Shown in pieces: positions 11,301-23,300 of a stretch of 64,000 nt of DNA. Source of the stretch: Cladorhizidae sp. MBARI D1340-BT2 (lineage: Eukaryota > Porifera > Demospongiae > Poecilosclerida > Cladorhizidae); assembly GCA_028752905.1 (NCBI GenBank), contig JAQNBH010000011.1:3093322-3157321 (forward strand). Direction: 5' to 3'. The translations under genes were made by a program, and so were the position numbers. Numbering within the stretch: the first letter of the stretch is position 1; each line of letters begins with the position of its first letter. Under the pieces are notes generated by a model that saw nothing but the letters and a program-made list of their open reading frames with translations, searched no databases and was not told the DNA's origin.

Positions 11301-14300
11301 CTGCCATGCATTTCATTATAGTGACGGACAGCTGATTTATTTACATTTAACATTTGCACAGTGGGCTTGAAAGAGGAACATGGTCATCCACACTAATCTT
11401 GAGTGTTAAGAGGGAGGCTGCTGTGCTGCGTTCAAGATGACTACGATCTTCCGAATCAATCTTTCGGAACATTGAAAAGCAACGTTCACTATCTGCATTG
11501 CTGGCAGGAAGTGCAAGAAGTGCACGAATAAGTACCAACAAGATGGCATAAGTTGGTTCACTAGAGCCAAGAGATTTAACTTGATGAAGATCAGCCCAAA
11601 ACACATCGATATCATTGGTCATTGGGAGGTCTTCATCCCCTGCCATTTGAAAATCAGTTGCTTCAGTCTTGAGTTGATCTAACTTGTCATCATCAAACTG
11701 TAGCTGTGTTAAAATATTTACTAGACGAAATATGGCTTGTGGAAAATCTTGGTTCAATCGGTCCTTTGGATTTAAGACAAATAAATCGGATAGAAAAGTT
11801 GATTGGAATGGAAATTTCTTGATGAGAGTTCTTACTAATGCCGAATAGAAGAGGCGAATATGATCATAAAACTTTGAACCAATATCTTCCATTCCCTGTA
11901 TTGTCATCTCTGTAGCCAGTGCTTTAGCGCTATCACTGATTTCCAAGTACTCGTCTGCAAGTTTGATTCTCACGATCCTCGTACATTGCTGCAGTAAGAT
12001 CAGTAATGTTAATTTTGTTAGCAGCCACAAAATACCGAAATAGCCTCTTTGTTAATTTCCTCATCATTGAGAGCATTCACAGGAAGCAAGAAATGTAGAA
12101 ATAATAGGTCAAGCTTCACTTCATCACACAATCTCTCTTTAATAGACTTCACATGACCTTGTCTCTCTACTTCTGGGTGGCTTGTAAGGTAAGACAAAAG
12201 TGCTGACCACAATCCCAACATCCTAGTTACGTGTATAACTCGAAGCAGACTTAACCAAACCTGTTACAACATGAGAAAGTATCTGCTTGTAGGATGACTG
12301 GACAAACTCACAAAATGAATTAAATTCTTCCTTTCTTTTTATACTTAAAAGTAGAAGTGGGTATTAATATCAACTAGAAAAGCATCAATATTGACTGGAA
12401 GACATTTTAGTGCAGCTTTGATGGCCAGATTCTCTAGGTGACAGTGTGAGGGAGTCACTATCTCTATAGCTAAACCCGAGTTGAGATTATAAATATATTC
12501 CAAGAACTGCCATTCACTCAACACATTCACTAACAATACATCAGCCCATCTGCTGTTGGTCCAGTTCTGGCTCCCTTTAATAAATAGGCTACCAGACTGG
12601 ACCCCAGCAATTCCTTTTATGAAAATACACCAAAACACATAATTAATCAGATTGTTCTAGTCTGTTAATTAGCACATGTTAGTGTTAGGTTGTTAAATAG
12701 TCTGTCAGGGGGCTCCATGGGACAGATGCATCCTAGCTCATAGGTTTGGTTGCTTGTCATACAGATGTCGTACTACTACACCATTACGCTGACCCTTCAT
12801 GGTGTTACAGGTATCACTGTTGAAACAAATGAGGTTGCTATAGTTGATGTGACGAGATGTTAGACATTCATCAACTTGGCCAAAAAATTGCAGCTGCTAT
12901 ACCTACATTTGCGGTTGGCAAATCTAGAAAGCACGTAACAGCTCTCATTAAAGATATATCAAAATATCTCACCAAGATGACCAGAGCCTTTGTCTCCACA
13001 CCACGATCATTGGATCATTGGATCCATCTATAAGAACGCTGGATAAAACTGGTTACACCGAGTTATTTAGACTTATCAATTGGTCATGTATCAACTTCGC
13101 ATTTCCAGATTTTGTTAACACAGAAATCTTTGTTCGGGAGCACTGAAACTGCTTAGCAATTTCTGAATCGGAAACATGCTCTTCACGGGCTGAGTAAAAT
13201 GATTCCCAATACGAAATGATACCCAAGTACGAAATGACAGATTGTGTTCAGCCACAAACTGCACAAACTGTGCCTCAGCATTTTGGACTTTAAGGCTCAG
13301 CTCCTCAGTGTTTTGTCTTGCAGCATTGGCAGCTCCATTGTTTCCAAAGCCAAAGTTGCAGAGGGACATTGATGATTTTATGGATGATACATTCATAGTA
13401 ATGATACTATGCTTCATGGAGCTAAAGTGTTTCAGTATATCATAAGCTCCACCATGTCTAACAGAAAACTGCTTTACACAGGATACAATAGCTACCATCA
13501 GTACCTGACAAGACTTTTCCGGAAAAGGATTCCAAAGTTTCCATTAACCAGAACTTGAAAATCTTGCTTCTTCCAGGCGGAACAGAAGAGAGCAATAGTG
13601 TTTGGATGACTTGCGCTCGGGTGATTCATGAGAATTCTGACCACGCAAACGCTTCTTTGGTGGCATGTTTGGAACGAACGAAACGTAAAAAACAAAGGAA
13701 CGAATCGTTTTTTTAAATTATTTTTTTAAAGGCTCTAGGTTGTTTAAAAAAAAAAAAAATTTTTTTAAGGATCAACCCACAATACTCACAACAATACTCA
13801 ATACATAATCATAACAAAGTGATAATAAAGTTATAGTGTTTATAATGCTGACAGGCGGCTTTCAACCATGCCCAGTTCAATCCTGGCATCAGGGACACGG
13901 TGGAAGGTGGAGCGGCTTCCTCTGATGCACATCACTGCTGATCGGAGCAGGGAAAAGTCCAGCTTACATCTCATCCATGCCAGAGTCGAGTTGTATGTTG
14001 AGCCATTCTTGGCTGCAACAAGATCAGCTAACCGTTTGTAGAAAGCTGTTGCTTCCTTGCCCATACCTCCTGTAGTAGCAAAAACAAGTGGTGTGAAAGA
14101 TGCCATTTCCACCTGCCTTACTCTGTCACCTACTCCCTCTTCTTTATCAGCTCGTGTCTTCTGTACATGGCTGGGATGTTGACATTTCTGTAGCTCTGTG
14201 CGTTGGGGTGAAATACCCTAACATCCAAAAATGCACATTGCTGTCGTCCCCCAAAACCCTTAATTCGTACATCAGCCCCGGCATCATCAACTCTGTTGGC

Positions 14301-17300
14301 TGATAGTGGGAAGATGGTCTCTCCTGTAAGTGGTTGCAGTGCCGGCTCTTTCTCCACATCATGGCAAACTTCACCCAGCCAATTTGTTGTGAGATTACAA
14401 ATTTCGTTGTGTCTAATGGTGGGTAAGCCACCGTGATGGCAAGTCATGGCATGGTCAACAGAGAATATTCTGCCACAGATGCAATGTTGTGGAATATTTT
14501 TTAATGCCCAACCATACCTCACATTCAGTGCATCGTGGAATTCACCTTTGTTCAAGTTGAACCCTTGGTCTTTGATTGGTAAGGCTGTCATCCAGATTGA
14601 TGCACCCTTTTCCTGGGCTAAATCCATTGCTCTCTTAAGTAGTTGAGGAAGCTTCGCACCTAATGTTATAGCTTTGGTTTCATTACATTCACGATTTTTG
14701 CGATGAAGCAAAGACTTGATTGGCTGTAGTTCAGGCATGTCGTGATTGTTGGTCTGGTTTGTTATCATCTCCGTCACCTGCTTACTAATTTTTTTTGAGT
14801 TTGAAAATTCTTTTCCTGCAATGGCTGTTGGGTTTGTGATGTTTAAACCTCCAAGGCGGGCAGGGAGTGAAAGTAGTTCTCTTTCCTCTTGAGAGCATGG
14901 TTCACGCCCTGTTAATGCTGGAATAAACTGCTGATGTATGGCATTTTCCAGTGGTAAAAAAAGAGTGCTAGTATTTTCAATCGTTCTCATAACATATCTC
15001 CATCTGCCAACAAGCCCATGAACAAATGCTGCATATGCTGCATGTGGTTGTGATAGTGAAAGAGAGGTAATCTCTGTCGTCCATTTTTCAACCTTTCCAG
15101 CAACGTATTCTTCTGCAAAAGTAGACGTACCGATCGCAGCCCCTAGGTGTCTCTGGCCTTGTGTTGTTATTTGTACGTTGGTGTTCTCAAATAATTTTTT
15201 GGCATGTTTGGAACGAACGAAACGTAAAAAACAAAGGAACGAATCGTCAAGCATGAGCAATTAATAATTACGCAGCGTAATAATTATTTTTATTGTGTCA
15301 AGTTACAAACGCTAAAAAGGATCCCTGAAATTTTGAGAGCCCAGGAATAAGAAATTCGGGACAAGCAAAGGTAAAAGCGGGATTCGGGACATTGCCTAGA
15401 AAATCCTAAAAATCGGAACTGTCCCGCTCAAATCGGGATAGTTGGGTAGTCTGGAAGGAGCAACCGCAGAACACTGTTGCAAAAAGTGGAAGATGCTGAG
15501 GGATCGGTATGTAAGGGAACTGAAGAAGAAGAGGCCCAAGAGTGTGATCAATGCAGGACCATGGTTATTTCATGCTGGCCACTGTTTTCTGTCATCATTT
15601 TTACAGGACATCATTTGTGAACATTGAATTCCCCAAGAACCCTATTTCCCACCACCTACCAATTATCATGAACATGAATTTATGTAAAATATTTTAAGCC
15701 AATTTTGTGTACTGACATGTTGAAAATATTTACTAGATAATTTATTATTAGCATTGTGTGTTTATGTATGCCAAAACAGTTATATTGCTAGGGGACTTCT
15801 CCAGCTGTGCTTGAGAAGTAGTATGAAGGCATCTCTTGTGGAAGCAGCGGATCATGAACACCTAAAGTTAAATTGGACTTTATATAATGAACAAGGTACA
15901 AAGGGGAAAAACCCTGCTGCTTCCAGCACGTGATAGGAACTCCATTCCAGTACATGGCTGCTCGTCGATGGTACAAACTGTTTATCGTCCCATACGAAAG
16001 TTGAAGGACAGAGAGGTCTGCAAAATCATAGAGGATACTTCATGTCAACCTTTCCGTCCTGGGATAGTTTTTTTATTAGCCTTTTAAGAGTAGAGTTAAA
16101 CCTCTCCACCATACCATCCGTCTCCGGGTGGTATGGGGAGGTTCTGATTTGCTTAGTGTCAGTGAGTTGGTAATACTTCTTCATAAGCTTGGACACAAAA
16201 TTGGTCCCATTATCAGTTAATATCTCACTAGGCACACCCATCCGAGCTGTTAAGTCAGTAAGGCATTCTACAACTGTCTCTGTGGTACTGTTTTTCAAAG
16301 GATAAGCTTCGGGCCATTTGGTAAGGTAGTCCATCATAACCAACACAAATTTGTTCCCAGCTTTAGTTCCAGGGAGGGGACCGAAAATATCCATCGCCAT
16401 TCTGGCAAAAGGTTGACTCATTACTGGCAGAGGATGAAGAGGGGCCTTAGCTAGGATAGTTGGCTTTGCCCTCTGACACACGGACAAGACAAACAGATAG
16501 CTCTTACATCCTTTGCCAGACCAGGCCAATCAACCCTTCGTCTGATGATCTCCACCACTCGCTTTTGTCCAAAGTGACCTGCAACTGGGGAGTGATGTGC
16601 CAGCCGGAGAACCTTCTCCCTGGCCATCTCAGGTAGTACCAGGAGATCCTTTCCCTGTATTGAATAAGGTTGTCTCATTAGCTACCGTTTTTCCAGAAAT
16701 AGGGACTTCCTCCTTTGTTTGCCTTCTCTCGCACTCTCTCTAGAGTTGGGTCGGTACACTGTTCTTGTTTCAGCTGTTCTGAAGAGATGCTATCAGTTTG
16801 AATCTCCTCCTCTGGTGTAGGGTGATCATCAGTCCTAGTGTCGCTTGGCAGTTCCAAAGAGAGAGAGTCAGTTGGGCTGAATTCATCCCTCGCCCCGTCC
16901 ACTATGACTGGATCTAGCTCCTGTTCATCCTCTTCCTCCTCCGCCTCTCATTCAGATGCTTTCAAACAAGTGAACTATAATGATTGTCTTTGTTAACATA
17001 TATAAGTGATCTAAGAATTGTTTTCCACCTGTAAATGTTTTATCATTTGCCATTCAATATTAGAAAATGTGACACAAAACAGTGTGTTACTATTGTCAAT
17101 GCATAATTAACCAATTACACTAGGAGTCTAAGTGGCCTGACTAAAGTTAATTTGGTGGTGACTACCCTGCAATATCCTCACTAGAGTGGATGCCAGGGTC
17201 ATCTGACTGGTTGTGGTCCACATGGCAACGGTCTTTCCTTTCCTGTTTGACCTGTCGTGTATTTCTCGGCAAATTGAGAATGCTTTTTTTGGTACCAATT

Positions 17301-20300
17301 TACTTGTGTGGGCAATTTGAGGATGTTTTTACGAGAGAATTTCTATTGATCTCCAGCGGCTAGACAGTGTGCATGCATGATTTTGCTCGTCGGTCTCCAA
17401 GGTCGTCACTGCAGTCTACGAGGTTTTATTTAGGTAGACTCCGCCTTCCTCCTTTTCTTCAATAGAGGCCCGCCGCCATCGGCATTGCTCTCCCCCAACA
17501 ACAGGAGCGTGATCTCGGCAACCACAATGTTGAGCAGCTCTTCCAAATTTCCTGCATAATTCTTCAGGAAATAAATTTCTCGACCTTCAGAGCCATCTAC
17601 CTGCACAGTTATGCCACACCCACCTCCATGTGATGCCACAACCACAAAATGGCTTCTTCCCCCCCCCCACTGAATTAAAAAATGTGTGTGTGTCTCAAGC
17701 TGATGATCTTTACCTCTTGAGAGGATTCTTGCTATCTCTATTTTCCTGTGGTGTTGTGCGGTGCTGGCGAGGACGTCCAGTACTCGGGTGTGTTCTCTGT
17801 TTGTGTAGTAGGTTAGATTTGGTGTGAAACATCGGAGACTGAATTAGCAGGTATTGATCGTGATTCTGGTATGTTAGTAGCGCACACGTGGTCTAATAAG
17901 AGTTCCCCATGAGAGATTCCCGATAGTTTAATATTATTCCTGCATAAATAAAATTCTTAGTGCGGGGGGAAAATCCCACATATGAACGCGTGCCAAACAT
18001 GTCAGATTACGAGTTTGGGAACGAGCCATGGAATTTGCGATGTGTTCACTTTTCCCTCCTCCCAGAGTCAAGGAGATTAAAGTAGCAACACTATAGCTGG
18101 TGCTGTGGAAGAGGTTGAAGGTCGACAAGTTCCAGCAAAGTTGGAAAGAGCAATGGTCTTGGCTTCAGTAGGAGAGTAGCGGTCCATGTGATGTTCTCTT
18201 TGCTAGAAGGTTTCTCCTTCCAGTGATAGCCTTTCACTCAAGGGGTTGTATACCTGACAAAACAAGGGGCCTCGTTCTCGATATGCTTCAAACAAACAGA
18301 ACCAATCTGCAGTGGCAAGGAAGAATCCAGCCAAGACTTCAAAATGTGACCAACATATACATATTTATTAAGGATCTTATTCTTTACAGTGGGTCTGAAG
18401 ACTAAAACAAAATCTCCCACCTCGAATGTCCGGGCTGTCGCCTTTCGATCATGCTGGGCCTTTTGCAGTGTCTTTGTTCTCTTGTTCTCTCCTCGTTCTC
18501 TCTGGCTAAATCATGCACAATGTCCATGTTAGCTTTCATGATTGCTAAGTACTCTTGTGTATACTGGTTTCTTCAGCTTCCTCTTTGCCTTCCCAGAATC
18601 TAACTAATTGGTCGAGGGGCATCCTCATTTCTTTCCCAAATAACATTTTAAATGGGGAAAAACCTGTGGTGGCATGCACAGTGCCACGATATGCCCACAA
18701 TATGAAGGCTAAGCACTTATTCCAATCAACCTTTCCGTCCTGGGATAGTTTTTTTTATTAGCCTTTTAAGAGTAGAGTTAAACCTCTCCACCATACCATC
18801 CGTCTCCGGGTGGTATGGGGAGGTTCTGATTTGCTTAGTGTCAGTGAATTGGTGATACTTCTTCATAAGCTTGGACACAAAATTGGTCCCATTATCAGTT
18901 AATATCTCACTAGTCCGAGCTGTAAGTCAATAAGGCATTCTACCTGTCTCTGTGGTACTGTTTTTCAAAGGATAAGCTTCGGGCCATTTGGTATGGTAGT
19001 CCATCATAACTAACACAAATTTGTTCCCAGCTTTAGTTCTAGGGAAAATATCCATCGCCATTCTGGCAAAAGGTTGACTCATTACTGGCAGAGGATGAAG
19101 AGGGGCCTTAGCTAAGATAGTTGGCTTTGCCCTCTGACACACTGGACAAGACAAACAGATAGCTCTTACATCCTTTGCCAGACCAGGCCAATCAACCCTT
19201 CGTCTGATGGTCTCCACCACTCGCTGTTGTCCAAAGTGACCTGCCACTGGGGAGTGATGTGCCAGCCGGAGAACCTTCTCCTTGGCCATTTCCTGTAGTA
19301 CCAGGAGATCCTTTCCCTGTATTGAATAAGGTTGTCTCATTAGCATACTGTTTTTCCAGAAATAGGGACTTCCTCCTTTGTTTGCCTTCTCCCGCACTCG
19401 CTCTAGAAGAGTTGGGTCGGTACACTGTTCTTGTTTCAGCTGTTCTGAAGAGATGCTATCAGTTTGAATCTCCTCCTCTGGTGTAGGGTGATCATCAGTC
19501 CTAGTGTCGCTTGGCAGTTCCAAAGAGAGAGAGTCAGTTGGGCTGAATTCATCCCTCGCCCCGTCCACTATGACTGGATCTAGCTCCTGTTCATCCTCTT
19601 CCTCCTCCGCCTCTCATTCAGATGCTTTCAAACAAGTGAACTATAATGATTGTCTTTGTTAACATATATAAGTGATCTAAGAATTGTTTTCCACCTGTAA
19701 ATGTTTTATCATTTGCCATTCAATATTAGAAAATGTGACACAAAACAGTGTTACTATTGTCAATGCATAATTACCAATTTACTTGTGTTGGCAATTTGAG
19801 GATGTTTACGAGAGAATTTCTATTGATCTCCAGCGGCTAGACAGTGTGCATGCATGATTTTGCTCGTCGGTCTCCAAGGTCGCCACTGCAGTCTACGAGG
19901 TTATATTTAGGTAGACTCCGCCTTCCTCCTTTTCTTCAATAGAGGCCCGCCATCGGCATTGCTCCCCCCCCCCCCCCCCCAACAACGGGAGCGTGATCTC
20001 GGCGACCACAATGTTGAGCAGCTCTTCCAAATTTCCTGCATAATTCTTCAGGAAATAAATTTCTCGACCTTCGGAGCCATCTACCTTCACAGTTATGCCA
20101 CACCCACCTCCATGTTATGCCACACCCACAAAATGGCTTCTCCCCCCCCCCCTGAATTAAAAAATGGGGGGGTGTTAGCCCTCAAGCTGATGATCTTTAC
20201 CTCTTGAGAGGATTCTTGCTATCTCTATTTTCCTGTGGTGTTGTGCGGATGGTTGAGGACGTGCTGTACTCGGGTGTCTTCTCTGCTTGTGTAGTAGGTT

Positions 20301-23300
20301 AGATTTGGTGTGAAACATCGGAGACTGAGTTAGCAGGTATTGATCGTGATTCTGGTATGTTAGTAGCGCACATGTGGTCTAATAAGAGCTCCCCATGCGA
20401 GATTCCCGATAGTTTATAATATTATTCCTGCATAAATAAAATTCTTAGTGCGGAAAAAAAATCCCACATATGAACGCGTGCCAAACATGTCAGATTACGA
20501 GTTTGGGAACGAGCCATGGAATTCGCGACATGTTTACTTTTCCCTCCTCCCAGAGTCAAGGAGATTAAAGTAGCACCGCTATAGCTGGTGCTGTGGAAGA
20601 GGTTGAAGGTCGACAAGTTCCAGCAAAGTTGGAAAGAGGATTGGTCTTGGCTTCAGTAGGAGAGTAGAGGTCCATGTGATGTTCTCTTTGCTAGAAGGTT
20701 TCTCCTTCCAGTGATAGCCTTTCACTCAAGGGGTTGTATACCTGACAAAACAAGGGGCCTCGTTCTCCATATGCTTCAAACAAACAGAACCAATCTGCAG
20801 TGGCAAGGAAGAATCCAGCCGAGACTTCAGAATGTGACCAACATATACAAGAGGATCTGCCTCAAAGCTAGTAGCCTTGAATATCTGCACTTGATCAAGC
20901 TAGATGGTGTGCTCTTCCTGCTTCGACCACCAATATGCTGCATCAGACGAAGAAGTATCGAAGAAGAATTCAATGGCAACATTCTTGAATTCCACCGCCA
21001 AAGTAATAAAATTCTCCCTTTAAAATAAGTAAAGTGGAGGCTGTCAGACTCATAGTCCCAGCATCCATTACACAACTTCAGCTTTGCTGGCTAGAGCTGT
21101 GGTGAGGAAGAAGACAGCATCCATTACACAACATGAACGTCCAATGCCATCGGATATAAAAACACGTTCCTCCACTTTCAGTTGCTCCACAAGAGCTGGA
21201 AACAATTAATAGCAACATAGAGCAGCTGCACTTTAAGTTGCTCCACAAGAGCTGGCAACACTGTAATAGCAACATAGAGCAGCTGCACTTTAAGTTGCTC
21301 CACAAGAGCTGGCAACAATTAATAGCAACATAGAGCAGCTGCACTTTAAGTTACTCCACAAGAGCTGGCAACACTGTAATAGCAACATAGAGTAGCTGCA
21401 CTTTAAGTTGCTCCACAAGAGCTGGCAACACTGTAATAGCAACATAGAGTAGCTGCACTTTAAGTTGCTCCACAAGAGCTGGCAACAATTAATAGCAACA
21501 TAGAGCAGCTGCACTTTAAGTTGCTCCACAAGAGCTGGCAACACTGTAATAGCAACATAGAGTAGTTGCACTTTAAGTTGCTCCACAAGAGCTGGCAACA
21601 ATTAATAGCAACATAGAGTAGCTGCACTTTAAGTTGCTCCACAAGAGCTGGCAACAATTAATAGCAACATAGAGCAGCTGCACTTTAAGTTGCTCCACAA
21701 GAGCTGGCAACACTGTAATAGCAACATAGAGTAGTTGCACTTTAAGTTGCTCCACAAGAGCTGGCAACAATTAATAGCAACATAGAGTAGCTGCACTTTA
21801 AGTTGCTCCACAAGAGCTGGCAACAATTAATAGCAACATAGAGCAGCTGCACTTTAAGTTGCTCCACAAGAGCTGGCAACACTGTAATAGCAACATAGAG
21901 TAGTTGCACTTTAAGTTGCTCCACAAGAGCTGGCAACAATTAATAGCAACATAGAGTAGCTGCACTTTAAGTTGCTCCACAAGAGCTGGCAACAATTAAT
22001 AGCAACATAGAGCAGCTGCACTTTAAGTTGCTCCACAAGAGCTGGCAACACTGTAATAGCAACATAGAGCAGCTGCACTTTAAGTTGCTCCACAAGAGCT
22101 GGCAACACTGTAATAGCAACATGAGCAGCTGCACTTTAAGTTGCTCCACAACAGCTGGCAACAATTAATAGCAACATAGAGCAGCTGCACTTTAAGTTGC
22201 TCCACAAGAGCTGGCAACACTGTAATAGCAACATGAGCAGCTGCACTTTAAGTTGCTCCACAAGAGCTGGCAACAATTAATAGCAACATAGAGCAGCTGC
22301 ACTTTAAGTTGCTCCACAAGAGCTGGCAACACTGTAATAGCAACATAGAGTAGTTGCACTTTAAGTTGCTCCACAAGAGCTGGCAACAATTAATAGCAAC
22401 ATAGAGTAGCTGCACTTTAAGTTGCTCCACAAGAGCTGGCAACAATTAATAGCAACATAGAGCAGCTGCACTTTAAGTTGCTCCACAAGAGCTGGCAACA
22501 CTGTAATAGCAACATAGAGTAGTTGCACTTTAAGTTGCTCCACAAGAGCTGGCAACAATTAATAGCAACATAGAGTAGCTGCACTTTAAGTTGCTCCACA
22601 AGAGCTGGCAACAATTAATAGCAACATAGAGCAGCTGCACTTTAAGTTGCTCCACAAGAGCTGGCAACACTGTAATAGCAACATAGAGTAGTTGCACTTT
22701 AAGTTGCTCCACAAGAGCTGGCAACAATTAATAGCAACATAGAGTAGCTGCACTTTAAGTTGCTCCACAAGAGCTGGCAACAATTAATAGCAACATAGAG
22801 CAGCTGCACTTTAAGTTGCTCCACAAGAGCTGGCAACACTGTAATAGCAACATAGAGCAGCTGCACTTTAAGTTGCTCCACAAGAGCTGGCAACACTGTA
22901 ATAGCAACATGAGCAGCTGCACTTTAAGTTGCTCCACAACAGCTGGCAACAATTAATAGCAACATAGAGCAGCTGCACTTTAAGTTGCTCCACAAGAGCT
23001 GGCAACACTGTAATAGCAACATGAGCAGCTGCACTTTAAGTTGCTCCACAAGAGCTGGCAACAATTAATAGCAACATAGAGTAGTTGCACTTTAAGTTGC
23101 TCCACAAGAGCTGGCAACACTGTAATAGCAACATGAGCAGCTGCACTTTAAGTTGCTCCACAACAGCTGGCAACAATTAATAGCAACATAGAGCAGCTGC
23201 ACTTTAAGTTGCTCCACAAGAGCTGGCAACACTGTAATAGCAACATGAGCAGCTGCACTTTAAGTTGCTCCACAAGAGCTGGCAACACTGTAATAGCAAC

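Noticed and set aside
11347..12030. A cellular gene of unknown function
   Set aside because: The hAT dimerisation signature and the matching broken upstream pieces show a transposase pseudogene.
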